A DNA stretch of 59,101 nt from Lachnospiraceae bacterium NC2004 (GTDB taxonomy: Bacteria > Bacillota > Clostridia > Lachnospirales > Lachnospiraceae), in assembly GCA_000621905.1 (NCBI GenBank), contig JHXB01000015.1, positions 1 through 59,101 of the forward strand. The letters are read 5' to 3'. The notes under the pieces are model-generated. The model saw only the letters and a list, made by a program, of their open reading frames with translations, was not told the DNA's origin and ran no database searches. Position 1 is the stretch's first letter. Every line of letters begins with the position of its first letter. This document shows, piece by piece, positions 26,030-35,098 of this stretch. A program made the position numbers and the translations under genes.

Positions 26030-26719
26030 TTATTCTGAAAGTCCAAGCTTAGCCTTCATAGCAGCAAGCTCGTCATCAACTGCAGGGTTAGATGCCTCAA
26101 CCTGAGCATCATACTTAGCAGCAAGATCCTCAACTGAATCTTCCTTCATGTTGAGCTCTGTCATAGCGTTAGCCTTGTCGATAGCCATATCAGCTTTCTT
26201 CTCCCATTTGTCAAATGCAGCAATGCTGTCTGCAGCATCTGTGCTTCCGCTAACCATCTTGTTAATCTTCTCCTGAGCCTTAGCAGTAGACATCTTAGCC
26301 TTGATGGTATCGCGTCTATCCTGAAGAGTCTTAATATCGCTCTGAAGCTTGTCATGCATCTGTTTCATCTTATCTGCATTAGCCTGTGCAGCCTCGTACT
26401 CCTGCTGGAAAGCTGCCTGCTTAGAAACAAGCTGCTGCTTCTTCTCTAAGAACTGCTTAGCATCTGCCTCGTTACCTGCAACAAGTGCCTTCTCTGCATA
26501 ATTGTTATATTTCTCAATCTCAGCATTGTTCTCGTCTACCTTACGCTTAGCTGCTGTAGCCTCAGCCATAACAGTAGCTGTATCAGACTTAACCTCGCGG
26601 AGATCCTTCTCTAAATTCCTAAGAGTCTGATCGATCATCTTCTCCGGATCCTCTGCCTTATCAAGCAATGCATTGATGTTAGCTGACATGATGTCTCCAA
26701 AACGTTTTAAAATACCCAT
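26030..26719 (-). CDS. pspA: PspA/IM30 family protein
   Basis: 229 residues, almost all coiled coil, opening with MGILKRFGDIMSANINALLDKAEDPEKMI, the standard PspA start. These ESCRT-III-like proteins bind and repair stressed inner membranes. ATG 26719 has AGGAGG 10 nt upstream; an extension to 26782 has none. A leader hairpin GCTCGAT/ATCGAGC (26746-26766) lies in the 5' UTR. It is divergent from pyrC. No LiaRS or PspF regulator genes adjoin. Confidence 0.93.
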   Translation of the reverse strand: MGILKRFGDIMSANINALLDKAEDPEKMIDQTLRNLEKDLREVKSDTATVMAEATAAKRKVDENNAEIEKYNNYAEKALVAGNEADAKQFLEKKQQLVSKQAAFQQEYEAAQANADKMKQMHDKLQSDIKTLQDRRDTIKAKMSTAKAQEKINKMVSGSTDAADSIAAFDKWEKKADMAIDKANAMTELNMKEDSVEDLAAKYDAQVEASNPAVDDELAAMKAKLGLSE

Positions 26720-26745
26720 AATAATAATTCCTCCTTTTAAATGAT

Positions 26746-26766
26746 GCTCGATAACGCTCATCGAGC
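26746..26766 (-). other. Hairpin in pspA leader
   Basis: 7-bp stem GCTCGAT/ATCGAGC in the pspA 5' UTR with no U-run behind it. Possibly an operator or mRNA-stabilising element. Confidence 0.4.
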
Positions 26767-26812
26767 AAACAACTGATGTCATAAATATATCATATTTTAA
26801 TAAATAAGTCTA

Positions 26813-26842
26813 TTGATATTTTAAGTGGTTTTTTAATATAAT
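26813..26842 (+). promoter_or_regulatory. pyrC promoter TTGATA-18-TATAAT
   Basis: Plus-strand -35 TTGATA, 18-nt spacer and -10 TATAAT, 24 nt before the pyrC ribosome site. The leader is too short for a PyrR attenuator. Confidence 0.7.
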
Positions 26843-26873
26843 GTTTATATTGATTGATAAAAGGAGGGCTTTT

Positions 26874-28232
26874 ATGCTACTTATAAAAAATGGTCGCCTA
26901 GTAGACCCTAAATCACATTTTAATGATGTTACAGATATACTTATTGACAATGGCAAGATTATCAAGATTGCCAACGATATTGAAGCTCCCGATGGAGCCG
27001 AAGTCATAGACGCATCAAGATACTATGTAACTCCGGGATTAATAGATGTTCACGTACATTTTCGTGATCCGGGCTTCACATACAAGGAAGACATTTATAC
27101 AGGTGCAAATGCAGCCAAGAAGGGCGGTTTTACTACTGTCGTTATGATGGCTAACACCAACCCTGCAATAGACAATCTTGACACCCTTAAATATGTTTTA
27201 GACAAGGCAGCTGAAACCGACATCAACGTTCTCACGTGCGGCGATATCACCAAGGGACTCAAGGGCAAAGAGCTCGTTGATATGCCTTCTCTTAAAGAAC
27301 AAGGCGCTGTAGGGTTTACCGATGACGGAATTCCTATCATGGATGCCGAGATTTTGAGGGAGGCAATGAGGGTTGCCAAGGAGCTCAACGTGCCGTTATC
27401 ATTTCACGAAGAGGACCTTAAATACAATGATAACAACGGAATCAATAAGGGCAGGGCTTCTACTCATTTCAACATTGGTGGAGCGGACAGAATGGCCGAG
27501 ATATCGATGATTAAGAGAGACATTAAGATGGCCTTAGAAGAGGGCGCAATCTGTGATTTCCAGCACATAAGCGCTAAGGAAAGTGTCAACCTTATCTACG
27601 AAGCCAAGAAGAAGCTTCTAAGCGAGAAGGGAATCGATATTCCGGATTATAACTTCACTGATGACATTAATATAAGCGATATTAAGGGGATTACAACAGA
27701 AGATGCATTAGGCATCACTATCCACGCTGAAGCTACCCCTAATCATTTTACTCTTACGGAAGATGATGTAATTAAGCATGGTACACTAGCTAAGATCAAC
27801 CCACCTATCAGGGAAGAAGCAGACAGAATGGCTATTATCAGAGGACTCAAAGCCAATGCTATTGATTTAATTGTAACCGATCACGCGCCACATTCTGCCG
27901 AGGAGAAAGATAGACCTATAACGGAGGCTCCTAGCGGAATTATTGGGTTAGAGACGTCGCTTGCTTTAGCATTTACAGAACTTGTAAAGACCGGTTATCT
28001 GACACTCGAAGAGGTGATTGCCAAGATGACTATCAACCCTGCCAAGATGTACAACATTGATGCAGGATATGTAAGTGAAGGCGCCAATGCTGACCTTACC
28101 ATTTTCAGCGAGGATGAGTGGGTACCGAAGGAGTATGCTTCTAAGTCAAGCAACACACCTTTTACCGGAAGGATACTCTCCGGAAAGGTGAAATACACTA
28201 TTTGTGGTGGCAAGGTGGTTTACGAAGGATAA
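26874..28232 (+). CDS. pyrC: Dihydroorotase (type I, stand-alone)
   Basis: Catalyses ring closure of carbamoyl-aspartate to dihydroorotate in pyrimidine synthesis. 452 residues, Zn-amidohydrolase fold; metal motif HVHFRDPG, then MANTNPAID and the catalytic Asp in VTDHAPHSAEEK. It is longer than the usual 420-430 because of an insert near residues 245-275 (KLLSEKGIDIPDYNFTDDIN). ATG 26874 has AGGAGGG 6 nt upstream. It is isolated from other pyr genes in the window. Confidence 0.95.
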   Translation: MLLIKNGRLVDPKSHFNDVTDILIDNGKIIKIANDIEAPDGAEVIDASRYYVTPGLIDVHVHFRDPGFTYKEDIYTGANAAKKGGFTTVVMMANTNPAIDNLDTLKYVLDKAAETDINVLTCGDITKGLKGKELVDMPSLKEQGAVGFTDDGIPIMDAEILREAMRVAKELNVPLSFHEEDLKYNDNNGINKGRASTHFNIGGADRMAEISMIKRDIKMALEEGAICDFQHISAKESVNLIYEAKKKLLSEKGIDIPDYNFTDDINISDIKGITTEDALGITIHAEATPNHFTLTEDDVIKHGTLAKINPPIREEADRMAIIRGLKANAIDLIVTDHAPHSAEEKDRPITEAPSGIIGLETSLALAFTELVKTGYLTLEEVIAKMTINPAKMYNIDAGYVSEGANADLTIFSEDEWVPKEYASKSSNTPFTGRILSGKVKYTICGGKVVYEG

Positions 28233-28307
28233 ATAAAATTAGTCTTGATATGTAGTTTTAAAAACTATATAATGTACATATCATAATTATTATTCAGGAG
28301 AGAATAA

Positions 28308-28991
28308 ATGGCAGACAAGAATTCACCTAACATCAAAGAGGTCATAAGAGAATGCGTCAAGCTTGACTTCATCAAGCCTGAGGACGTTCCTTCCATAGAA
28401 TTATACATGGATCAGGTCACAACCTTCATGGACAAGGAGCTCTCCAACACTAAGAGATTTGACTCCGACAAGACTTTGACCAAAACTATGATTAACAATT
28501 ACTCCAAGAATGATCTTCTTCCTCCACCTAACAAGAAGAAGTATTCCAAGGAACACATATATCTGCTTATATACATTTACTATCTTAAGAACAGCTTATC
28601 AATAGCAGACATCAAGCATACTCTGTCTCCTATGATAGACACATTCTGCGACAGTAATGACACCTCCAAGATGGACGCTATATATAAAGCCATATGCGAT
28701 TCAAGCCTTGGCAAATATATGGATATTTTGAAAGATATTGATAATACCCACAATTATTCCAAGAAAGTGTTTAAGGATTTTGATGGGGAAGAGAAAGAAT
28801 ATCTTGATAAATTCGCATTCATGGCATCTTTAGGCTACGAGATATACCTTAAGAAGAAGCTTTTAGAGCACATGGTAGATACCTATTTCGTTGAGGAAGA
28901 GGCAGAGAAGCCTCAGAAGGAAGACAAGAAGCCTAAAGAAGATAAAAAGACCAAAAAAGAAAAGCAAACTAAAAAAGCATCAAAGGCGTAA
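28308..28991 (+). CDS. DUF1836 domain protein
   Basis: 227 residues. The DUF1836 core is recognisable (IELYMDQVTTFMDKEL, LTKTMINNYSKNDLLPPPNKKKYSKEH...), an N-terminal MerR-like HTH arrangement suggesting DNA binding. The C-terminal 30 residues are Lys/Glu-rich (KPQKEDKKPKEDKKTKKEK), probably disordered. CAGGAGA lies before the ATG. Its stop codon lies inside the shared terminator hairpin. Regulated genes are unknown; it lies 75 nt behind pyrC and may be on the same transcript. Confidence 0.85.
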   Translation: MADKNSPNIKEVIRECVKLDFIKPEDVPSIELYMDQVTTFMDKELSNTKRFDSDKTLTKTMINNYSKNDLLPPPNKKKYSKEHIYLLIYIYYLKNSLSIADIKHTLSPMIDTFCDSNDTSKMDAIYKAICDSSLGKYMDILKDIDNTHNYSKKVFKDFDGEEKEYLDKFAFMASLGYEIYLKKKLLEHMVDTYFVEEEAEKPQKEDKKPKEDKKTKKEKQTKKASKA

Positions 28992-29007
28992 GCCCTTGAT
29001 GCTTTTT
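28977..29007 (+). terminator. Bidirectional terminator between DUF1836 and yerC genes
   Basis: Stem GCATCAA/TTGATGC with inner GG/CC pair, flanked by AAAAAA and TTTTT, so it serves both convergent genes. The plus-strand stop codon lies in the loop. Confidence 0.85.
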
Positions 29008-29008
29008 A

Positions 29009-29299
29009 TTATTGTTCGTTCATTCTGCTCAAGACTAACTCATAGCTTCCATTACCGCTGACAAGCGATCTGTTAACTCGACTGATCGTGGCTGTTGAAG
29101 CACCTGTAGCCTCTGCAACTTCATTGTATGTATGATGCTCACTTAGCATCTTAGCAACCTGAAATCTCTGCGCAATAGAAGCAATCTCCTTAGATGTACA
29201 CACATCTGAAAAGAACGACGTTAATTCTTCTTTGGATTTAAGCGTAAGAATAGCTTCATATAACTGATCAATCTCACGCTCTTCAAATTCTCTGCTCAT
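29009..29299 (-). CDS. yerC: YerC/TrpR-like DNA-binding protein
   Basis: 96 residues. TrpR-like superfamily HTH: DQLYEAILTLKSKEELTSFF, then TSKEIASIAQRFQVAKML, and the recognition helix region YNEVAEATGASTATISRVNRSL. Firmicute members are named YerC/YecD; targets are unknown, and in Bacillus it sits near pcrA/ligA. ATG 29299 has GAGGTG 4 nt upstream; a TTG at 29311 is less likely. Confidence 0.9.
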   Translation of the reverse strand: MSREFEEREIDQLYEAILTLKSKEELTSFFSDVCTSKEIASIAQRFQVAKMLSEHHTYNEVAEATGASTATISRVNRSLVSGNGSYELVLSRMNEQ

Positions 29300-29318
29300 A
29301 ACCCACCTCAAACACTAA

Positions 29319-29828
29319 CTAGCTTGCTCTTCCGCAACAGTTCTTGTATTTCTTACCTGAACCACATGGGCAAGGCTCATTACGTCCTATCTTCTTCTCA
29401 GCGTTGACAACCGTACGAGATGTCTTCTGACTCTTATAAAGCTCTGCTCTCTTCTCTTCAGAAAGAAGATTATCCCACTGTGGGAGATTGTAGAGCCAAT
29501 CAGCCCTACAAGCAACCATGTTGTAATAAAGCTTCTCTAAATCAATCTCAATAGTAACAGTTGTATCCTTCTCCATATTCTCAATTGGATTAGGATTGAC
29601 AAGGCTGTCATTGATACCATCAAGGAATCCTGCCATAATAAGAGGCTCAAGTTCAAATCTGCTTGAGAGCTCCTCCACTGTTCCTGTAATCTTCTCAGAA
29701 GGATTGTCGAGCAACTTCTCGTAAACACCCTTCTCCAAAGCAAAATAATCATTCCAGAACTGCTTACCCTCTCTGGTTCTCTCGTCCTGTGAATACGCCC
29801 AATCTCTCCATGTCTGTAACAATCCCAT
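29319..29828 (-). CDS. SEC-C metal-binding domain protein
   Basis: 169 residues. The C-terminus is a SEC-C zinc motif, [21 protein letters not shown], the same module as at the end of SecA. The N-terminal about 140 residues are helical and not recognised ([20 protein letters not shown]). It may help SecA/ribosome contacts or act independently. AGGAG is 8 nt before the ATG. It precedes yerC by 19 nt. Confidence 0.87.
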   Translation of the reverse strand: MGLLQTWRDWAYSQDERTREGKQFWNDYFALEKGVYEKLLDNPSEKITGTVEELSSRFELEPLIMAGFLDGINDSLVNPNPIENMEKDTTVTIEIDLEKLYYNMVACRADWLYNLPQWDNLLSEEKRAELYKSQKTSRTVVNAEKKIGRNEPCPCGSGKKYKNCCGRAS

Positions 29829-29858
29829 AATACTAATCTCCTGTTTATTATTTAATAA

Positions 29859-30485
29859 TTATTCTTCGATGTCATCTTCATCAAAGTCTGCAAATGCTTC
29901 ATCATCATCATCGTCATCCCACAAATCAGAATCAGCTGTCACTATAGTCTCACCATACTTCTCCTCATATGCATCAGCAAGACTTGTCGCCTCAAGGCTC
30001 GCAATAGTAGCCTGCTGAACCATCTCCAATGCGTAATCCATAAGAATGTCGGCTTCCTCTGCCTTACGGATAGCCTTGTTCTCTTCCTTCTTCTTCTCGG
30101 TCTCGAACTTCTTCTCATCCAATTCCTTTTCAAACTCTTCCTTCTTAACATCGAAGTTCATCTTAGCTTTGATAAGCTCTGATGTAAGCTTACTCTTGCT
30201 ACGCTCTGCCTTACGCTTAAGGCTCTCACTGTAGTGAACTGCATCACCCTTGATATTACCGAGAGTAACCTTAATATCTTCTCTTGAGTCGGCGGTTGCA
30301 TTGTCAACCGTAATCATAAGATCCTCTACTCTATTCTTGAAGTCTACAAACTTCTCATCCAAGTTAAAGTCTTTAACTTCGCCATTCTCGCCTTTCTTCT
30401 TCTGGCTTGCAATAATAGCCGCCGTAGCTGCACCAACCGCTGCCACTCCTGTCAAAACCGCAGCTGTCTTACTCTTCTTACCCAT
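29859..30485 (-). CDS. Membrane-anchored coiled-coil protein with acidic tail
   Basis: 208 residues, family not recognised. A short hydrophobic helix at about residues 8-26 (AAVLTGVAAVGAATAAIIA) may anchor it to the membrane; residues about 40-165 are charged coiled coil (KRKAERSKSKLTSELIKAKM); the C-terminus is Asp/Glu-rich (DDDDDDEAFADFDEDDIEE). Its form recalls YtxH-type general stress proteins. GGAAGGA lies 7 nt before the ATG. Confidence 0.8.
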   Translation of the reverse strand: MGKKSKTAAVLTGVAAVGAATAAIIASQKKKGENGEVKDFNLDEKFVDFKNRVEDLMITVDNATADSREDIKVTLGNIKGDAVHYSESLKRKAERSKSKLTSELIKAKMNFDVKKEEFEKELDEKKFETEKKKEENKAIRKAEEADILMDYALEMVQQATIASLEATSLADAYEEKYGETIVTADSDLWDDDDDDEAFADFDEDDIEE

Positions 30486-30509
30486 AAATAAATCCTTCCT
30501 TTCTGGAAA

Positions 30510-31025
30510 TTATGCCTGATAATCTACGTTCATACCACTAAGAAAACTACCCTCTACAGTCTTCCTACCCTTATCGTACGGATTATTGTCATCATATGTT
30601 GTCTTGATAACGGTGTTGGTCTCACCGCCCGCAACGTAAGTTCTTCCACATTCAGGGCAAACGCCGATCTTAAGCGATACTGAAGCAGATATCAATTCCT
30701 TGTTGTCCTTCATACCCTCCTGTCTTGCATTGGCTACATGCTCGAGCTCGTGGCTCATAACGGCCGATGCAGAACGACCCGGATCAATATGTGTAGGAGT
30801 CTGATAAGAAACGTCTGACTCATCAGAACCGTCCTTATACTTACGGCGTTCGCAGGTCTTGCATTCCTTAGGACCTGAAACACCCGCTCCCTCATCTACT
30901 CTTATCGAGTCAGGAAGCACTCTTCCGGAGGAAACGCCATCAACATTACCAACCCTGGAAACAGGTTTCACAGAATAGATAGGATTCATATATATGTTAT
31001 TCCCGTAAAATGAAACACCTATCAT
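30510..31025 (-). CDS. Small HExxH metalloprotease-like zinc protein
   Basis: 171 residues. It contains the zinc-protease motif HELEH in VMSHELEHVANARQEG and two Cys pairs: CKTCERRKYKDGSDESDVSY at about 58-77 and CPECGRT at about 125. This layout (CxxC...DGSDE...HELEH...CPECG) is shared by a conserved Firmicute group I know only as putative metallopeptidases (SprA-related). The function is unknown. ATG 31025 has GGAGG 8 nt upstream. Confidence 0.75.
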   Translation of the reverse strand: MIGVSFYGNNIYMNPIYSVKPVSRVGNVDGVSSGRVLPDSIRVDEGAGVSGPKECKTCERRKYKDGSDESDVSYQTPTHIDPGRSASAVMSHELEHVANARQEGMKDNKELISASVSLKIGVCPECGRTYVAGGETNTVIKTTYDDNNPYDKGRKTVEGSFLSGMNVDYQA

Positions 31026-31137
31026 ATGGCTCACCTCCTTATAAAATGTACCCTATATTATAACATATATTGAGTATATTATCAAATGACACCTAATCGA
31101 ATATTATCATCATTTGCAAGTCCTAATAACACCTATA

Positions 31138-31190
31138 TGTCATTCTGAGCGCAGCGAAGAATCTTTATCCCGAGAGCAACGAGGGATAAC
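31138..31190. repeat. Dispersed TGTCATTCTGAGCGCAGCG repeat, copy A
   Basis: Begins TGTCATTCTGAGCGCAGCGA and ends with an inverted TTATCCC/GGGATAA pair. The same layout is at 51726-51778, and both lie directly behind a minus-strand stop codon. Confidence 0.85.
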
Positions 31191-31192
31191 AC

Positions 31193-32998
31193 TTATTTAA
31201 TATTCTTCTTTTTATTCTTGCAACTATTAGCGTACAGGACCTTATACGACTTCGCCTTCTTAATCTTATTACCATATGCAAATGATTTCTTGGTTCCACT
31301 AAACAGAATTCCGTACTGTCCAGTCTTCTCAATCGTATTCTTCTTAATATTGGTATTGTTGGTCTTATGAACCACAATTCCGCTCTTCTTGGCATTCTTA
31401 ATTGTGTTTCCGGTAATCGTACCACCGGTCGTCTTAAAGAAATACAACCCGAAATTCTTTGGCGATGTAACGGTATTACCTTTAACCGTAGGTGACGAAA
31501 TTTCCGAAATACTTATGCCATTCTTACCTGCAGACTTAACCTTGTTATTGGTAATCTTGGCGCTCTTACAGCCCTTATCGATACCTATTCCGCCCTTCTT
31601 ACCGCTTGTGACATCATTGTTGTCAATCGTAACATTGCTGCAGTTCACAGCGTAAATATTCTGCTTGGTAGTTGTCTTAATAGTATTGTCTCTTATAACA
31701 TTTCCCGAACCATTCTTAACACAGACTCCAAGCGCCTTAGCCTTGTCAATTGTGTTATTGAACACATCACAATCCTTAGAGTCCCCGATATCAATACCCA
31801 TACCGGATGAATCTGTGATAGTGTTCTTCTCAAGAATAATATCCTCGCATCCCTTGGCATATATTCCTATCTTACCGCTGTTAGAAATGATATTGTCATA
31901 GACATAGACACCGCGATAAGGCCTCTCCTTACATCCCTGCAAATGAATGCCGAAGGCATTGGACTTGGTAGCATTTATAATGGTATTCTTCTCTATCACA
32001 CCATTAAACGAGCTTGGATTCTTCTCTCTTATAACGCCGTCATTTGGCTTCTGATAAGGCTTTTCATCATCTGCTGTTCCATCCGTCTCACTTGCCGGAA
32101 CATAATTGTATGCCTTAATTCCAATACCACATAGCTTAATGTAATTGTTCTTTATGGTAAAGTTCTTATAGCAATAAGCCTTAACAGCCTCATATGTTAT
32201 ATCGTTGAATGTGTTGTTGGTGATTGTGATGTTGTCGGGATAGCATCCCTCAACTGCGATATGAGTACCGATTCCTCTAGGCACATCTTCAAATGTACAC
32301 GAATCGACTACTAAATTGTTGGTAAATGTATCATCATACTTGATGTCATTTTGAGAAGAAGGCGCCATGCTATAATTATGCATGGAATCAATGTGGATTG
32401 CCTCCTTCTTCTGATTGATCATATATTGATGTTTAAAGGTACAGTTGGTAACTGTAGCTCCGTCTACACCCTCAATGGTAAGCATGTGAGTGGTGTACAT
32501 ATTCTGAATAGTAAGATTCTTGACAGTGATATTCTTGCAATGCATGAACCTGATTCCCTCAAGCCTCTTGCCATACATAGCCTGTCCCGGCTGTCCCTGA
32601 AGATCCCAGACTCCACCGTCTATCGTAATGTTAGATGCACCATCATAACCATAAGCTCCCTCTGCATCATTGAAAATGATAGGGTTCTTACCGTCACTGT
32701 TACCGGCTCTTCTAGTGTAGTAGATTGTTGCGCCGTTCGCCTTGATAGTAGTGTTACTGTAGACACACAGGCACGCATCAAAACTATACTCTCCCGGAGC
32801 AAGCGTTATTGTAAGCATGTCATACTTAGGCGTAGAGCCTCTCTGGTAATCAAGATACTGCTGAAGAGCATAACCGCTCTCATAATCGGCAGTCGTAAAC
32901 GTAATATCGAAGTTGCCCTCTGCGTGAGCGTTTACATACGCCCCCGATCCAATAAGCAACCCTAAAATAAGCGTAATAATAAGTCTGTTAAACTTCAT
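31193..32998 (-). CDS. Secreted right-handed parallel beta-helix protein
   Basis: 601 residues. Signal peptide MKFNRLIITLILGLLIGSG ending near AHAEG. The body is a pectate-lyase/NosD-type beta-helix with dozens of PbH1 coils rich in stacked Asn/Ile/Val (e.g. NITIDGGVWDLQG, NTIINATKSNAFGIHLQG, NTIKNAKKSGIVV). The early block DGGVWDLQG resembles polygalacturonase/pectate-lyase frames, but I see no certain catalytic set. It could bind or cleave polysaccharide outside the cell. ATG 32998 has GGGAG 8 nt upstream. It is a close paralogue of the next gene. Confidence 0.85.
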   Translation of the reverse strand: MKFNRLIITLILGLLIGSGAYVNAHAEGNFDITFTTADYESGYALQQYLDYQRGSTPKYDMLTITLAPGEYSFDACLCVYSNTTIKANGATIYYTRRAGNSDGKNPIIFNDAEGAYGYDGASNITIDGGVWDLQGQPGQAMYGKRLEGIRFMHCKNITVKNLTIQNMYTTHMLTIEGVDGATVTNCTFKHQYMINQKKEAIHIDSMHNYSMAPSSQNDIKYDDTFTNNLVVDSCTFEDVPRGIGTHIAVEGCYPDNITITNNTFNDITYEAVKAYCYKNFTIKNNYIKLCGIGIKAYNYVPASETDGTADDEKPYQKPNDGVIREKNPSSFNGVIEKNTIINATKSNAFGIHLQGCKERPYRGVYVYDNIISNSGKIGIYAKGCEDIILEKNTITDSSGMGIDIGDSKDCDVFNNTIDKAKALGVCVKNGSGNVIRDNTIKTTTKQNIYAVNCSNVTIDNNDVTSGKKGGIGIDKGCKSAKITNNKVKSAGKNGISISEISSPTVKGNTVTSPKNFGLYFFKTTGGTITGNTIKNAKKSGIVVHKTNNTNIKKNTIEKTGQYGILFSGTKKSFAYGNKIKKAKSYKVLYANSCKNKKKNIK

Positions 32999-33034
32999 GT
33001 AAACCACTCCCTTATAATTATTAATAATAAAATA

Positions 33035-34819
33035 CTACTTGATATTCTCTCCCTTATCCTTACAATTCTTAGTAAAATAAACTTTATATTTCTTAGATGC
33101 GGATACAGCATTTCCGGATGCCATAGACTTCTTGGTACCGCTGAACAAGATGCCGTATCTACCTGTCTTATTGATTGTGTTCTCTTCCACATTGGTGGTA
33201 TTAGCCTTACTTATAACCATACCACTGCTCTTAGAACTCTCAACATTGTTGGTGTTAATGCTTGTAGCGTTGGTCTTTAAAATGTAAAATCCATACTTCT
33301 TAGGCGATGAAACCTTGTTGTCAAGAATGCTTGCACCTTCTACTTTAGATACCACAATACCATTCTTGCCTGCAGCTACAACTTCATTCCCTGATACATT
33401 AGCCTCGCTACATCCGGCAGATATCAAGATTCCACCCTTCTTACCGCTTGAGAATCTGTTGTCAGAAACCAAAATCTCAGGTGAACTCTTAGCTCTCATA
33501 TTCTGCTTGGTGGTCTGAGTAACGTTGTTGGCTACAATAGCGTTACTCTCGCCCTCCTTGACGTAAATTCCATAGGTCGACGCTGCTGTGATAGTATTAT
33601 CCATAACATCGGAGTCAACTGAATAGCCTATATCAATTCCCATTCCCGATGAGTTGGTAATAGTGTTGTGCTCTACACTGATATCCTCGCAGTTCTTAGC
33701 ATAGATACCAATCTTCTTACATGAAGTTATGGTGTTCTTGTTAACAACAATACCTCTGTACGGTCTTGAGTCACATCCCTGCAAATGAATGGCAAATCCC
33801 TCCGAATTCCTTGCACTGATGATTGTATTCTTCTCGATTACTCCGTTAAACGTCTCAGGATTAGGCTCCCTTACAATACCATCATTAGGTGTCTGATATG
33901 GATCCTCACCCGAACCATTAACGTAATTGTACGCCTTAATACCTATTCCACATTTGTTAATGTAGTTACCTCTGATAACATAGTTCTTGTAGCAGTAAGC
34001 CTTAATCGCCTCGTAAGTAATATTATTGAAAATGTTATCAGTTATCGTTATATTGTCCGGATAGCATCCCTCAACAGCTATGTGAGTACCGATTCCTCTA
34101 GGCACATTGGTAAACGTACAAGAACTGACCTTAAGATTATTGGTAAATGTATCATCGTACTTAATATCGTTCTGTGACGAAGGCGCCGTGCTTGTATTAT
34201 GCATAGAGTCTATATGTATAGCTTCTTTCTTCTGCTTGATAGTGTAATGATCCTTGAAAACACAGTTAGTAACAGTAGCTCCGTCAACACCCTCAATAGT
34301 AAGCATATGAGTGTTGTAAATGTTCCTGATTGTCATATTCCTCAAGGTTATATTCTTACAATGCATGAATCTGAAAGCCTCAAGTCTCTTGCCATACATA
34401 GCCTGTCCGGGAGATCCCTGAAGATCCCATACGCCACCATCAACAGTGATGTTGGACGCACCGTCATATCCGTAAGCTCCCTCTGCATCGTTGAAGAGAA
34501 TAGGATTCCTTCCGTTGCCGTATCCATTCTTCCTTGTATATTTGATGGTTGCACCGTTAGCCTTGATAGTGGTGTTACTGTACACGCACATATAATAGTC
34601 GAAATTGTATACGCCAGGGGCAATAGTGATAGTAAGCATGTCATACTGTGGGGTATCACCTTTCTGGAGGTCTAAATACCCTTGAAGCGCAGCTCCGTTC
34701 TCGTAATTCTCTGGTGTGACAGTTACTTCATAAGTCCCCTCAGCATGAGCATTAACATTAAAGAAAAGCCCCGCCGCTAATACAAAAATGATATAAGTAA
34801 ATGCCTTCTTGAAACTCAT
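33035..34819 (-). CDS. Secreted parallel beta-helix protein (paralogue)
   Basis: 594 residues with signal peptide MSFKKAFTYIIFVLAAGLFF, then AHAEGTYEVTVTPENYENG. The sequence matches the downstream protein almost segment by segment (AEGAYGYDGASNIT, AMYGKRLEAFRFMHCKNIT, AVEGCYPDNITIT), so the pair arose by tandem duplication and then diverged. The C-terminus ends in Lys-rich coils without a sortase motif or TM. No catalytic residues are assigned. AAGGAG lies 11 nt upstream. It is first in the two-gene transcript from the promoter at 34885-34913. Confidence 0.85.
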   Translation of the reverse strand: MSFKKAFTYIIFVLAAGLFFNVNAHAEGTYEVTVTPENYENGAALQGYLDLQKGDTPQYDMLTITIAPGVYNFDYYMCVYSNTTIKANGATIKYTRKNGYGNGRNPILFNDAEGAYGYDGASNITVDGGVWDLQGSPGQAMYGKRLEAFRFMHCKNITLRNMTIRNIYNTHMLTIEGVDGATVTNCVFKDHYTIKQKKEAIHIDSMHNTSTAPSSQNDIKYDDTFTNNLKVSSCTFTNVPRGIGTHIAVEGCYPDNITITDNIFNNITYEAIKAYCYKNYVIRGNYINKCGIGIKAYNYVNGSGEDPYQTPNDGIVREPNPETFNGVIEKNTIISARNSEGFAIHLQGCDSRPYRGIVVNKNTITSCKKIGIYAKNCEDISVEHNTITNSSGMGIDIGYSVDSDVMDNTITAASTYGIYVKEGESNAIVANNVTQTTKQNMRAKSSPEILVSDNRFSSGKKGGILISAGCSEANVSGNEVVAAGKNGIVVSKVEGASILDNKVSSPKKYGFYILKTNATSINTNNVESSKSSGMVISKANTTNVEENTINKTGRYGILFSGTKKSMASGNAVSASKKYKVYFTKNCKDKGENIK

Positions 34820-34884
34820 AAAAAATAAAACTCCTTCTTTTATTTTCTATAAATAAAATCTTTAGGTTAAAATTAGACTAGTAT

Positions 34885-34913
34885 ATTATATACTAAAAAT
34901 GTGATAATTTCAT
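34885..34913 (-). promoter_or_regulatory. Promoter ATGAAA-17-TATAAT for the beta-helix genes
   Basis: Minus-strand -35 ATGAAA (34913-34908), 17-nt spacer and -10 TATAAT (34890-34885), within a TATA-rich palindromic stretch. Confidence 0.6.
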
Positions 34914-34945
34914 CATAAAATGTGATTTTTTGAGTGTTTTTTTTA

Positions 34946-35040
34946 AGATTCTTCGTCACTTCGTTCCTCAGAATGACAGGGTGGGGGATGTCATTCTGTC
35001 GTTTTTTCTGTCATTCTTAAGCGTCGAAGAATCTTCATTT
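34946..35040. repeat. Two TGTCATTCT-type repeats in inverted arrangement, copy E
   Basis: An inverted copy (AGATTCTTCG...CAGAATGACAGG, 34946-34980) faces a direct copy (TGTCATTCTTAAGCGTCGAAGAATC, 35009-35033). The outer ends can pair. Between the beta-helix promoter and the small membrane protein gene. Confidence 0.75.
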
Positions 35041-35098
35041 GCATATATGGGAGAATAATAGTAGAATGTAAGAAAACACACTATGAAAGGACACCGCC

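Noticed and set aside
26843-26873. PyrR-type attenuator before pyrC
   Set aside because: Only about 30 nt separate the promoter from the ATG.
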